A stretch of DNA of 64,000 bases from Plotosus lineatus (GCA_024760905.1 CM045731.1:54139001-54203000), one strand, 5' to 3'; counted from the first letter of the stretch, positions 10,079 to 22,001 are shown. Numbers and translations are program-made. Notes: a model not told the origin generated them from the sequence alone.

Positions 10079-12130
10079 CTTCTTTTCCCTTCGGTTGCTC
10101 CCTTCAGGAGTCGCCACAGCGAATCATCTGCCTCCATCTCACCCTGTCCTCTGCATGTTCTTCTCTTACACCAACTACCTTCATGTCTTCCTTTACCACA
10201 TCCATAAATTTTCTGTAGTCTTCCTCTAGGCGTTCTGCCTGGCAGTTCCAACCTCAGCATCCTACTACCAATATATTCACTATCCCTCCTCTGTACATGT
10301 TCAAACCATCTCAATCTAGCCTCTCTGACTTTGTCTCCAAAACCTCTTACATGTGCTGTCTCTCTGATGTACTCATTCCTGATCTTATCCATCCTCGTTA
10401 CTCTCAAAGTGAACCTCAACATTTTCATCTCTGCTACCTCCAGCTCTGCTGCCTGTCTTTTCCCCAGGGCCACTGTTTCTAAACCATACAACATCGCTGG
10501 CCTCATCACCGTCTTGTATACTTTTCCTTTCATTCTTGCCAATATCTTTCTATCACACATCACACCGGACACTTTTCTCCAACCATTCCAAGCAGCCTGC
10601 ACATGCTTCTTCAGCTCTTTTCCACACTCTCCATTGCTCTGGATTGTTGAGCCAAAGTACTTAAAATTCTCCACCGTCTTTATCTCTGTTCCCTTTAACC
10701 TCACCGTTTCTCTTGGGTCCTTCTAGTTCACACACAATTATTCTGTCTTACTGATGCCAACCTTCATTCCTCTCCTTTCCAGGGCATACCTCCACCTCTC
10801 TAGATTTTCTTCCACTTGTTCTCTGCTCTCACTACAGATCATAATGTCATCTACAAACATCATAGTCCATAGGGATTCTTGTCTAACCTTGTCTTTCAGC
10901 CTGTCCATCACAATAGCAAACAAGAAGGGGCTAACCCTTGATGCAGTCCCACCTCCACCTTGAACTTTTCTGTCACACCGACAGCACACCTCACCACTGT
11001 CTTACATCTCTCATACATGTCCTGCCTGCACCACTCTAACATACTTCTTTGCCACTCCAGACTTCCTCATGCAATACCACAGTTCCTCTCTCGGCACCCT
11101 ATCATATGCTTTCTCCAGATCCACAAAGGCACAATGCAGGTCCCTCTGACCTTCTCTGTACTTCTCTATTAACATCCTCAAAGCAAACACTGAATCTGTG
11201 GTGCTCTTTCTTGGCATGAAACCAAACTGTTGTTCACAATTGCTGAACTCTGCCCTTATTCTAGCTTCCACTATTCTTTCCCATAACGTTATCGTATGGC
11301 TCATTAACTTTATCCCTCTGTAGTTGCAACAACTCTGCACATCTCCCTTGTTCTTAAAAATGGTCACCAGCACACTTCTCCATTCCTCCGGCATCCTCTC
11401 ACTCTCTAAGACCTTGTTGAATGTTCTTGTCAGAAAATCTACTGCTACCTCTCCTAGACACTTCCATACCGCCACTGGTATGTCATCAGGACCAACTGCC
11501 TTTCCATTCTTCATCCTCTTCAATGCCCTCCTCACTTCACCCTTACTAATCTTTGCTACTTCCTGGTCCTCAACGGTCACCTCTTCCACTCTTTTTTTCT
11601 TTCATTTTCCTCATTCATCAGCTCTTCAAAGTACTCTTTCCATCTTCCCAGCACACTTCTGTCATCAGTAAATACATTTCCCTCTCTGTCCTTAATCACT
11701 CTAACTTGATGCATGTCCTTTTCATCTTTATTTCTCTGCTGTGCCACCCTGTATAAATCATTTTCTCTCTCCTTACTGTCCAACCTAGCATACAAGTCAT
11801 CATACGTCATCTGTTTGGCCTTTGACACCACTACCTTTGCCTTACGCTGTGTATCCCTGTACCTCCTGTGTAATCTCTGGTTTAATCTGTTCAGTCCTCT
11901 CAATGTCCCACTTCTTAGCTAACCTCTTCCTTTGTACACACTCCTGCACTTCCTCATTCCACCACCAAGTCTATTTATCTTCTTTTCTCCCAGAAGTCAC
12001 ACCAAGTACTCTCCTCCCTGTCTCCCTGATCACATTAGCTGTAGTTGTCCAGTAATCTGGAAGCACTTCCTGACCACCTAAAGCCTGTTTCAACTCTTCC
12101 TTGAAGACAACATGACACTCATCCTTTTTC
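10079..12130 (-). mobile_element. RTE-clade LINE, copy B (5'-truncated)
   Basis: Minus strand: linker part (GGQEVLPDYWTTTANVIRET), reverse transcriptase (KAVGPDDIPVAVWKCLGE, FVDLEKAYDRVPREELWYC, active-site box FVDD) and C-terminal region (RLRWFEHVQRRDSEYI). The 3' end with TGTGGCGACTCCTGAAGGGA is intact at 10079. The 5' end stops in the linker at a TA repeat. Several shifts and a stop break it into four frames. Confidence 0.92.
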
Positions 12131-12154
12131 ATATATATATATATATATATAGAA
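12131..12154. repeat. (TA)n microsatellite at LINE copy B 5' edge
   Basis: TA units between the truncated LINE and following sequence. Confidence 0.85.
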
Positions 12155-12239
12155 GGACTTTTCATCTTGTAGAAGTGCATTAATTACCTCTCTTGCTTGT
12201 TGGGGTAGGTTTATGTGTTCAGTACTGTTTGTTTGTTCT

Positions 12240-12405
12240 TTTGTTTGTTTGTCTGTTAACAGGATTAAACAAAAACTACAAAAATGATTTTTATCAGACT
12301 TGGTGGAGGGATTGAGTTTGGGCCGATGAGAAACCTATAATATTTTGGAGCCGATCTGGCTAAATCCAGGAATTTAATAAATGCTATAAAAAAAAAAAAA
12401 AAAAA

Positions 12406-12455
<50 letters not shown>

Positions 12456-12600
12456 TTTTTCTTTCAGCAAGATTATGCAAGCACTACTGATTTTTTTTTA
12501 AACCAAATTGGGTGGAGGGGTGTGGCCTGGGCCTGAAAACATCTGCTTTAATTTTGGAGGTGGTCCGTACATGGAACCATGGTGGGGGGAAAATAATTTA
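12240..12600 (+). repeat. two diverged copies of a dispersed repeat around an A/TA/T tract
   Basis: ACTTGGTGGAGGGATTGAG and AAATTGGGTGGAGGGGTGTG head two similar blocks (12256-12370 and 12468-12600), each with ATTTTGGAG further on, split by poly(A), (TA)n and poly(T) at 12388-12461. A related block may lie near 43600. Family not recognised. Confidence 0.45.
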
Positions 12601-12614
12601 TATATATATATATA

Positions 12615-13398
12615 CAGTAAAACCTCCGCTGATGAACGCTTAAGCTCACGAACTTTTCGCCTCAAGAACATTAAATTTGCGAGCATATAGTCTCTGCTGA
12701 CGAACTAGTTTTCGGCGGACGAATCAAACCACGCGGTCGAACAGCGCCACGGTGGCGGCCACGAGAAGCTGACGCACGCTCATGGCGTCACAGTTCGTCA
12801 CCCCCTTTCTTTGAGTGCGGAAGTGGTTTGTGTTTGCTTGACATTTTGGACCATATTGAGTGTACTTTTGCTATTATGGGACCGAAAAAGACCCCACCAA
12901 AGGCGGAGATCATTGAAAAACACGAACGATGTGTGCGTTTGTGTGACAGCGTCCCAGTACCAGTACGCTAAGTCTACCATTGCTCCCATCCTTAAGAACA
13001 AGGAAGCTATTAAGGGTGCGTGTGTGGCTAAGGGTGTTTCCAAACAGTAGGCGTTTCCAAACACTCCTTCCAAACAGTAAGTCCCTCCCTCTCTCCTCCT
13101 CCCACTCCATTCCATCAAGCCATCAACTACCATCACAAAGGTAAATAAAACGACTTTATTATACAGTACAGTTTATTTCTTTAATTACAATACAATAGCA
13201 CATTTATTATACATAAAATAAGGTATATTTTTGTGTAGTTTTAAGGCTTATTTAGTAGAAAATTATGTTTTATGGGGACCTGGGAACGGATTATTTTCAT
13301 TTTAATGGTTTCTTATGGGAAATAAATGTTCGGAAGACGAACTTTTCGCCTTACACACACTTTCTGGGAACCAATTATGTTCGTGAGCAGAGGTATCA

Positions 13399-13401
<3 letters not shown>
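12615..13401 (+). mobile_element. Tigger/pogo-like element T1, 787 bp
   Basis: Terminal repeats CAGTAAAACCTCCGCTGATG and, read in reverse, CAGTGATACCTCTGCTCACG, flanked on both sides by TA. Inside, from ATG at 12876, is a decayed transposase start: MGPKKTPPKAEIIEKHE and, in another frame, AKSTIAPILKNKEAIKGACV, matching the CENP-B-type helix-turn-helix of Tigger transposases. The catalytic part is absent. Confidence 0.9.

Positions 13402-13430
<29 letters not shown>
13402..13430. repeat. (TA)n microsatellite
   Basis: TA repeat grown from the target TA of element T1. Confidence 0.85.
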
Positions 13431-13434
<4 letters not shown>

Positions 13435-13616
13435 GACACAGGACAAAATTTTTATTTGAGGGCTTTCACTTTGCTCTTTGCTAGTTATTTTCATTCCCCC
13501 AATTTTTGTGAGTAGCTTTGAATCCATTTATGGTATGACACATGATACGATATGCTCTTTATCATTTTGTGTGAAAAGTAAAATAAATAAATATATATAC
13601 AGTATATACATGTACA

Positions 13617-13686
13617 GAGTGTGTGTGTGTGTGTATATATTTTTATTTATATATAAAATGTGTGTGTATGTATGTATGTATGTATA
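13617..13686. repeat. GT/TA/TATG simple repeats
   Basis: GTGTGTGT, TATATTTTTATTTATATA and TATG units just before element T2. Confidence 0.8.
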
Positions 13687-14481
13687 CAGATGCTACCCTA
13701 ATTATGAACATTCTTTTTACGAACATCCGGACATACGAACAGGGGTGTCCGAGGTCGAAAGTGAAAGTGAAATGAAATTGAAGAACAAGTAGAAATAGAA
13801 ATTGAATAAAATATATAAAAGTCATATCATAAATATAAGTATGAAATATAATTAATATTTAATACACTTAAGATTCGATTAGGCTCCGGCAGAGTAGCGT
13901 GGCTGACACACATGGGTGGATCTTAATGCACACACTTGATCCTACTCACCAATCTACCGTGCTATAAAGATGAGCAGTGCGCTCATCCCGGTGTTAGAAG
14001 ATTGTCTCTCATGTCCCTGTTTTCCTGTTATCTCTCTTGCTCCTGGTTTCGCTCAACCAGTTCCCACTCAGTAGTTCTCCGTATCTAAAGTTTTCATGCT
14101 TCTCCTTGTCACTAGCAGTGACTCCGTTTTCCCCTTGCTCAAGTGCCTCTGCGGTTACAATAAAGTCTCTCCTTGTTCATCATACACTGTCTCCTGCATT
14201 TTGGGACCGGCTGAAATTTCCTGACGTCACAGTTAGCCTGATAACTTATGGTGCATTTAGGTTTGCACCCTGTACCAATAAATGATAAGTCCAATAGAAT
14301 GAAATAAGTTGATTGTGCAGAGAGAGAGAGATTGTATACAGTACAAACTCGTCTAGGTTACTTATACAAGCTTTAAACATACATTTCCTCTCTAAAGAAC
14401 GCCCTGTAACAACTTATGAACAAATTCATCAAATGAAAGGGAGTTCTGAACGTATTTTGTTCATAAGTTGGGGAGTGTCTG
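13687..14481 (+). mobile_element. Tigger/pogo-like element T2 carrying a solo LTR
   Basis: Left end CAGATGCTACCCTAATTATG and right end, in reverse, CAGACACTCCCCAACTTATG, with TA on the left. The interior is largely an LTR-like insertion (about 13870-14226). Confidence 0.7.
13870..14226 (+). mobile_element. solo LTR related to the gypsy LTR at 4546
   Basis: Shares TTAGAAGATTGTCTC, ACAATAAAGTCTCTCCTTG with its poly(A) signal, and CTCCTGCATTTTGGGACCG with the LTR at 4546-4908 and in the same order. The left edge is approximate; no internal gypsy sequence adjoins it. Confidence 0.6.
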
Positions 14482-14489
14482 TGTCTCTG

Positions 14490-14520
14490 TGTGTGTGTGT
14501 GTGTGTGTGTGTGTACATAC
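14490..14520. repeat. (GT)n microsatellite
   Basis: GT units at the right edge of T2. Confidence 0.85.
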
Positions 14521-14581
14521 ACAGGAATCTCTTGCTACTTCACGTTTTTTTAAAAAATAAATAAATATTCAATATATATAT

Positions 14582-14936
14582 GTCTGCCTTCCTTTCGGCT
14601 TTTTTCCCCTTTTACTCGGGAGTCGCCACAGCAAATCATCTGATTCGCACATTTGATTTGGCAGAGGTTTTTACGTCGGATGCCCTTCCTGTCACAACCC
14701 TTTTTAGCAAGGGACAGAAACACGCTGACGACTTTGCAGCCTACTCTTGTCGAAAATCAGCAATGGTTCTTTTACATGCCTCTCACCATAGACAGTGAGA
14801 GACATGGCCCGCCTTTGATAACCCAGTTAGCCGCACTGGGGGGAACAGTGACAACCCTGTGGAGAGTGGGACTCGAACCCCCTACCTTTTTTAGGATCAG
14901 CGATCCAGCGCCGTATACCACTAGACCACCACTGCC

Positions 14937-14939
<3 letters not shown>
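14582..14939 (-). mobile_element. SINE-A, full length
   Basis: Reverse copy from tRNA-like head (AGGGGCAGTGGTGGTCTAGT, B box GGGTTCGAGTCCCAC) through GGTTATCAAAGGCGGGCCAT and GGAAGGGCATCCGACGTAAA to the RTE-type tail (CTGTGGCGACTCCCGAGTAA, GCCGAAAGGAAGGCAGAC). A TA repeat follows the head. Confidence 0.9.

Positions 14940-14987
<48 letters not shown>
14940..14987. repeat. (TA)n microsatellite
   Basis: About 48 bases of TA next to the SINE-A head. Confidence 0.95.
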
Positions 14988-14989
<2 letters not shown>

Positions 14990-15227
14990 ATGTTTTTCTG
15001 CTTCCTCAGCTTTACATAAGACTTCAGTACATGTTGATGTTGTAAATCATTAGATGCCCGTAATAAGGTGCACTACATTTCAATAAATTAACCAAATTAT
15101 ACAAGAGGAGATTTAAATGATTGGGTCTGTTAATAAAGATGTCTCTCAGCACATTATCCTAAACTGCACTTGATGTATTATGTAGGTTAGCTTTTGTAAT
15201 TGAATCCAAATTTGTAGCAAAACTTTC

Positions 15228-15246
15228 ATTTGTGTGTGTATGTACT

Positions 15247-15304
<58 letters not shown>

Positions 15305-15327
15305 CTATCTATATATATATATATATT
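15228..15327. repeat. (GT)n(TA)n microsatellite
   Basis: GT from about 15246 to 15300, then ATCT and TA units. Confidence 0.95.
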
Positions 15328-16205
15328 GCATCGGTTTACTAACATATCGGTGGTGTGCATGTGCTGAACAGTTTGTTTGAAATGATTTTCCTTTTGCATC
15401 TGAGCATGCCTCAGGCAGTCAGGCTGTGTGTTTGTACTTGTACCTGAAAAATTCACAGGTACCACTCTGAGCATGCCTGACCTCATCCGCTGCTCAAAGA
15501 GTTGCGAAATTAACCATTGGGGTTACTGATTGAGCTCTTCTACTAGAGTGTGTTCATGTCGTGCTGTGGAAAAGATGGCTTTCAAGTTTTCCCAGCTATT
15601 TAATTCATATTGCCTCGATTTCCACATGGTGCCTCATTCTCTACGCTTACCAAGCTGAACCACGTCGGCATTTGTGGGATGAATTCTTAATCTGTCCCCT
15701 ATTGGCGGCCTCATTAACAAGCAGATTGGAATCCCAGGTTAAGAAATGAAAGGAGATACTCATCTGAGCACACAGTGTCAGGAGAGCAAATTAGAATATT
15801 TCATGTAGTGCAGTTGCCATGGTAGCTGATGGAGTTGGTTGAACGAAGAACCACAATGACCTTAGACGAGAGAGAGGGATAGAGAGTCAGGATAAGCAAA
15901 AGAATGAGACCCGAATGCACATAAACTACTAAACAGACCACTCTCTGGAAGAGAGCAAAGGTCATGATCAGGAATGTGAGTGAGTGATAACATCTGGAAC
16001 TGTAATGAACTTGACCGGAAATATTTGCATTTGATGTACACTTTGAAAAAAAAACCCTGATGTATATTTGGAGTATTTGGTCAATAATTGGTAGTACCAA
16101 GTTTTGGTAGCAGAAGTTTCAGATCTGTACTTCACCTCTTCATATCTTCTTCGTCTTTATGTGCCTTGCCTGTTCCAGGCTTCAGCTGCCACTGAGCACT
16201 AGGTA
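15328..16205. other. intron 2 sequence without recognised features
   Basis: About 880 bp. No coding frame with family features, no repeat I know. Confidence 0.5.
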
Positions 16206-16958
16206 CAGTAGGCCCTTGACTATTCGCGGGTTTGCACTCACGGTTTGAGTATTCGTGGACTGCCGAGCAACTGACACGTCACTCAAATTCAGCCAATGGC
16301 TGTCCTCCTTCCTGCTGATTGGTTGAGATGATGTAATGCCCCTTTTTACTCATTCGCGTCATGCGTCAATGAGCCTCTTTTTTTGTGTGTTTTAATTATC
16401 AGTTAAGCTTTATGATACCACTCAAACGCTGTGCGTCTTCTCTGGCTAAGCGATAGAAACGCTGGATGTCTCTTCTGAAGAAATAAGACTTTCTCCTGAG
16501 AAACGACGGTTTCCTCTTAACTGTTGTATTAAAGTCATTTTTAATTATTATTCCAGTACAGTATCTAAGTTAATGTTTATGCGTGAGGTTTTATGTTCTG
16601 TAGCATGCATACTTTTCATTAAGTGCCGGCGGAAGCGCCAGCTACTATTAGCCTAGCGCCGGTTATATTTTATAATAGTAAATAATAATATTTAATAATA
16701 TAATAATAATCTTCAATAAAAACATTTTCACGGCTTTGTTAAGCTATGTACTTGACAACACGATCACTTGTTTTAATAATTTCTCAATTGGTTCACTTCC
16801 GATATCCCATGATGCACTATGCTACCTCATTCAAAAGCGCATCGCTTTTTATATACGGGCCGCCATTTGCCTGTGCTCTCGTGTAGATTTATATCGTGAC
16901 GAGTCGTACAAACCCGGGTGAAATATAGTCCAAACTAATGTGAGTCGTACTGACAAGC

Positions 16959-17138
16959 ATGGCGCCGAAACGAAGTAGATCTAAACAACCAACATTAAAT
17001 ACGTTATGGAAGCGACTCAAGACCGATGATTCCACTGTTTCGGAAACATCCGTATCTCATGAAATAGGTAAAAAGGTTTTGTCATGTCCGAACACAAATT
17101 ATTTCTTGATTGCACTGAGCGATAATAGTGAAAACTAG
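16959..17138 (+). CDS. 59-codon ORF in element T3
   Basis: ATG at 16959 opens MAPKRSRSKQPTLNTLWKRL and continues with KTDDSTVSETSVSHEIG before running to a stop at 17136. A donor-like GGTAAAAAGG at about 17066 follows GAAATA, so it may be a first exon. The basic start and position inside a TA-flanked element suggest the N-terminus of the element's own protein. QPTLNTLW is somewhat like a PCNA-binding box (Q..L..aromatic pair), a motif known in pogo transposase, but the fit is incomplete. Not identified. Confidence 0.35.
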   Translation: MAPKRSRSKQPTLNTLWKRLKTDDSTVSETSVSHEIGKKVLSCPNTNYFLIALSDNSEN

Positions 17139-17533
17139 CCCCAAACTAAACTAGCCGAATCTTATTAATCCTAAAGTGATATTACATAAAAAGTTTTGAC
17201 AAATTAGGGTAGCAGTTTGAGTCACAAATGTTCTATATTAGTAAGGTAACTGTTAGATTTTTCAAATAAGAAGTTTTATGTACTTTCCTTTTTAAGAAGT
17301 CTACTATTCTTGTAACAAATACTATTTTTATAATACTGTATAAACTTTGTTTTATTTACTTCTAGCTTGTATGATTTTCTCATAAATATTGGCCCTGAAT
17401 GCACCACAGAGCACATGAATTTTAAAAAATTTTCTGGGGGTGGCCCCGCAGACCACCCTGCGGGAGGGGACACCCCCATCCCCATGCTTGCCTCAAACAA
17501 TTTCCACCCCATACTTATCAATATCCTCCTTCT

Positions 17534-17796
17534 TGTGATTCGCATAGTTTATTTGGCATTTGTTTTACGCCGGATGCCCTTCCTGACGCAACCCTCTGCA
17601 TTTATCCGGGCTTGGGACCGGCGTGAGGGAGAGACATTGGTTTGTGCCCCCCCTCCAAAGAGACGATTCATGGATGTGGTGAAGGAGGACATGAAGGTCG
17701 TTGGTGTAAGAGAAGAAGATGCAAAGGATAGGGTGAGATGGAGGCAGATGATTCGCTGTGGCGACCCCTGAAGGGAAAAGCCGAAAGGAAAAGAAG
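17534..17796 (+). mobile_element. short RTE insertion with inverted 5' part and perfect target duplication
   Basis: The left part (to about 17662) is the reverse complement of the LINE 5' region, sharing CGGATGCCCTTCCTGAC and TCCGGGCTTGGGACCGGC with 31430-31545; the right part is the LINE 3' end in sense (RFMDVVKEDMKVVGVREED, then TGTGGCGACCCCTGAAGGGA). A perfect 21-bp duplication flanks it (17513-17533 and 17797-17817). The pattern fits twin priming with deletion of the interior. Confidence 0.92.
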
Positions 17797-18580
17797 ACTT
17801 ATCAATATCCTCCTTCTACTCTAAAACTTAATGAATACCCTGGCATGTTTTACAAACGATACCAAAATGATAAACTTCATTACGCTTCATGTCCTTTTAC
17901 ATTGAACTTGGAGTGACGGCCCCAAGATGGCGCTGCCTAGAGGGCGAGAGTCAAATTAATTTCTTTATTCCTTTTAATTTGTTTTATTTGTTGTTTTGTT
18001 TGTTCATGTTTTGCACTATGCTCGTCTATGACCGGTCGACAGCTATGAGACATGATGACATGAAGCATAATAAAGTTTATCCTTTTGGTATCGTTTGTTA
18101 AACATGCCACAGAACATAAAATCTCACGCACAAACATTCTAAAGATTAACTTAGGTACTGTACTGGAATAATAACTGGAAAGACTTTATTGCAAAAGTGC
18201 TTTTCAACAGTATATGCTGTATAATGTTTTTGTTTTATCATCAGTAAAAATAAGAGTAAAAATTGAAAAGTTTTTCTTGACCATGACTACATTTTACTAC
18301 ATTAATACTGTATTAATGAGTAAGACTGTCTATAGAATGTGTTTAAGAAGCATATTTTGGCGCATGTAATAGATACATAGTATTTTACTTCTGGCTGCTT
18401 ATTTGCGCATGTGACGTGCTACATGGGGTTTTACCTCCGGGTACAGAACTCGCGGATTATCTCAATTCGCGGGAGGGCCCAGAACCGAACCCCCACGAAT
18501 GTCGAGGGCCTACTGAACTCATAGTTGACAAAGTATATTACATGAGTGTGATCTGCCTTTGTCTTCCCTTGGCACCTTTG

Positions 18581-18646
18581 CGCAGCACCTGGTATTCCCA
18601 GGCAGTCCCGCATTCAAGTTGTAATCAGGCCCGACCCTGATAGCTT
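18581..18646 (-). pseudogene. 5S rRNA-derived fragment (3' half)
   Basis: Read on the minus strand it matches the internal-promoter and 3' part of vertebrate 5S rRNA: AAGCTATCAGGGTCGGGCCT, then GCCTGGGAATACCAGGTGCT. The 5' half is missing and the middle is diverged, so it is a pseudogene or part of a 5S-derived SINE. Confidence 0.8.
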
Positions 18647-18960
18647 GACCCTTCACTATAGTTTTCAAGACATGCCGCAGTTCCTTTACCAGATGACCAT
18701 TTTAATGCTCTCTGGTTCTTGGTTACAAAACCCTCAGTATACTTGCAATCACTGTCCTGTTGAAAGGTGAACTGTCTCAAGTCTCTTGCAGACTGCTCTC
18801 GAAATTGTTCTACCATCTCCTCTCAACCCAGACCAGTTTCCTTGTACGATATGCGTCTCCACAGCATGACGATGCCATCACCACATTTGAATAGATTCTC
18901 AGTAATCTAGGTCATCGTAGACCAGAAGAGTTGACAATTAACCAAGGCAACTGGACTTGT
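18647..18960 (-). mobile_element. Tc1-like transposase remnant
   Basis: Minus-strand frame includes RDLRQFTFQQDSDCKYTEG, the Tc1 motif FTFQQDNDPKHTA with its second catalytic aspartate, and further upstream in sequence CATCGTCATGCTGTGGAG, the decayed SIMLWG region. Adjoins the 5S fragment. Broken. Confidence 0.7.
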
Positions 18961-19252
18961 TTGAGGTTCTATTTAAGATTTTGAGTCTTACCTTGTATCC
19001 AGAAAACTACTTCAGTTCTGGGAGCTAATCCAGTGGCTGTGGTTCCAACCTTGGATCCACCACCACCACCACCATATTTCTCTCTGAGAAAGATGTTATC
19101 AGGATGAGCTGTGTTTCCTGGACTGCTGACCCACATCCCAACACAAGACCATTTGTCTGTCATGCTGTATTAGAATAAAACAGAAATAGCAAGTTCTGTG
19201 TCTATATATCAGACAACATTTCAATGTATTTGTGACAAACAGTTCATTAGTT

Positions 19253-19514
19253 CCTCCCCAATGCAGCAAACTGGGTTATCAAAGGCCAGCCATGTCACTC
19301 ACTCTCTGTGGTGAGAGGCATGCAAATGAACCATTGCCATCATTCTCAAAGAGTAGGCCATTGGTGAAGGCCATGACATCAGCGTGTTTCTGCCCTGCGA
19401 TGGCCTGGTGAGCTGACCAGGGTGTAGTCTGCCACCGCCCAGAACCAGCTGAGATGGGAACAAGCCGTCAAGCAACGCAGTTAGGATTAGGCGGTTCAGA
19501 AAATGAATGAATGA
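19253..19514 (+). mobile_element. chimeric SINE (A body, B tail), 5'-truncated
   Basis: Begins in the SINE-A body (CTGGGTTATCAAAGGCCAGC), reaches CAGCGTGTTTCTGCCC and there switches to the SINE-B tail TGCGATGGCCTGGTGAGCTG, ending GGTTCAGAAAATGAATGAAT. Confidence 0.8.
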
Positions 19515-20079
19515 ATATTCATCAGTCTCTCTGAAACATTTCTGTATCCATGCAGATCTTCCTCACTGATTTATTGTACTGGTGCACAAGAATAAAACTC
19601 ACATCCAAATCAGTCGTATCACAGCACACATTGAACTCACTGCTATGTTCTCACTGAGTTTCTGTAAATACATCACTATTAGATTCATGTCAGTGATTTG
19701 CTTAACGGCTCCTTTGTGTATCCCAGCCCTGAGGTCGCGTGTAACTAAAGACCATCCTACAGCACATTGAAATTCATCGTTGACTGATGAAGTAGTTAGT
19801 ATGCGAGAATGCACTGTAGATTAAGATGTTCGGGAGCACATTCGAGTTCTTCTTTTGTTTGTTTCTCCTGAGTGTGTGTGCTTATCTCCAGGACGAGAAG
19901 ATTAGATAAATATTTCAAGGGATTTTTTTTCTTGTTCTTTTTTTATAGAAGGGATTTATGAGTTCAGTTCTGCAAACCCATCAAAAAACCAAAGTCATTT
20001 TCAAGGATAACTTAATGGAAAACTCGGATTTATTTAAACCTGATCCCTATTTATTTGTTTCATCTGTTTTGTTCCAAAC

Positions 20080-20134
20080 CAGGACCTTCTTGCTGTTAGG
20101 TGGACGTGCCAACCACTCTGCCATCGTGCCACTT
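20080..20134 (-). mobile_element. SINE-B head fragment
   Basis: AACCAGGACCTTCTTGCTGT ... CTCTGCCATCGTGCCAC is the reverse of a family B head. Confidence 0.6.
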
Positions 20135-20494
20135 TGTTTCCTACTTGGTTAGCTTTAAAAAAAAAAAAAGAAAGTAAAGAAAAATCTCTTCTTTTTTCTT
20201 TGGAGAACATGTGGAGTTGGAGTTCTTGAAGTTCAGGAAATAGGAACTTCATGAAAGTGGAAGTTCGAGCATGCTTCTTTTCCCATTATCAGATATTTCA
20301 CGCCTCTATTTAAGGTTATTCTCAGGATGAGAAGAGTCAGTATGATTTTTTTTTTCTCTCTGAAGAATGATAAGAGCAAAGCCAGGCTTCAGGCTGAAGA
20401 GACTGATTTACTTGCAACATTGAGGGACTTTGAGATTGCAATGTATCCAACACCCAATGAGGCAGACAGAGCAAGAAAGAGTAATCATGCCTCT

Positions 20495-20590
20495 CTGTGT
20501 GTGCGCGTGTGTGTGCGCGTGTGTGTGCGCGTGTGTGCGTGTGTGTGTGCGTGTGTGTGCGTGTGTGCGTGTGTCTGTGTGTGTGTGTTG
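20495..20590. repeat. GT/GC alternating purine-pyrimidine tract
   Basis: GTGTGCGCGTGTGTGTGCGC units, about 95 bp, interrupted GT repeat with regular CG steps. Confidence 0.9.
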
Positions 20591-20639
20591 ATGGCTGCAG
20601 AAAGGTGCTTAACAGCATTGATTAGGAACTGTTAGAGGA

Positions 20640-21680
20640 ACAAAGAAAAGATTAATAAATTGTAAACAAACACAACCTTTTCATAAATAGAAAAGACGAC
20701 CGGCAATACTGCAGGGAGGGAGAAGGGAAGACGGACCGGACAGCCAGTTGGAAAGAAGAGAAAGGGGAAAAAACAAGACAAAAGAGAAAATCCCCTCCGG
20801 ATCAAGCCATGTCCTCAGAGACCACCTGCTCATCATTGTTCTTGTGTTAAAAGAGATTTCCTGTGTTGTGAAAATCCTTCATCACGTACTGTAATGAGTC
20901 TTTTTCTGCTCTACAGGCTTGATCCACCCAGATTCCACCCGGGACCTTGTTCACGGGTGGAATCTGCAATAATAACAGAATGTTGAAAGCAATAAGAATG
21001 CAGTTCTGGTCCAGTTCCGATCCGCTAAAACAGAGAGCTTGGCAGCACCATGTATGAGGTAAAAGAGAAACCTGAGAGACCTTTGAGAGGTTTGGGTGCC
21101 GTGTCATTGCTTGCTATATCTTCTCCAGCACGGACAATTCTGTTTTATTCCGAACCCGGTTAGCAAATGACGAGGCCGGCATCACAAACAGTGCCTAATA
21201 GATGTGTACGGTGCTGCTTCTGCTTCCTCGGCTGGGTGTCTGATGCACCACTGTGCCGCATCTCCGGTGCTCTTCATTGAAATAAGGCACGGCGATGCCA
21301 AAGAATCACTTATTCTAAAATATATTCGCCTCAGACTCGGTTATATTGAAAATAGTACAGTATCTGAGCAATGGAGGACTGAAGTCATGCAAGAAATCTT
21401 ACTTCTGAGTACAGTTTTCTTTTTTCAGACTCCATGTGGAGTCCAGTCTTGCAAATCCTGACATTATCTCACCTTCTCAGACCTCACATCTTCAGCCGAT
21501 TCCAACACTTGGACCCCAAAGTCCTTTTGAGGGGAAACGAAGGGTGTTGGTTTTCTTTCCAAACCCTGTTTAGAAAGAACTGGAAACTATTTAATCGGAA
21601 CATAATTAATTTCAGAATGGCGTGAGGCCACCTAACGTCAAGCAACATATTATATTTACCACCTTTAATTGTTTTGTTTT
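20640..21680. other. intron 2 sequence without recognised features
   Basis: About 1 kb of apparently unique sequence; short open frames show no family features. Confidence 0.5.
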
Positions 21681-21686
21681 TCAGTA

Positions 21687-21938
21687 CAGTAGTACCTCAA
21701 CTTACGAAATTAATCCAGTCCAGAGCTTTTTTCGTAGCCTGCATTTTTCGTAAGTTGAACCGCATTTTACACGTAAAACGCGTGATTCGTTCCAAGGCTC
21801 CCAATACTACCCCCTAAACACTTTAAAAATTATAAAAGCATACCTTTTAAAGACCTCCTTCTGCTTCAATATTGTACCGATGGTAGACAGGTTTTGCCAT
21901 ATTCCTTTGTGATATCACTCGAGCCCATTTCTTCTTCT

Positions 21939-22001
<63 letters not shown>

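Larger units (their letters stand above)
16206..18515 (+). mobile_element. Tigger/pogo-like element T3, 2.3 kb
   Basis: Left end CAGTAGGCCCTTGACTATTC after TA; right end in reverse CAGTAGGCCCTCGACATTCG, subterminal AATCCGCGAGTTCTGTACCC. The right target TA is lost. It contains a 59-codon frame (16959) and an RTE insertion (17534-17796). The one-ended fragment at 2557 belongs to the same family. Confidence 0.8.
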
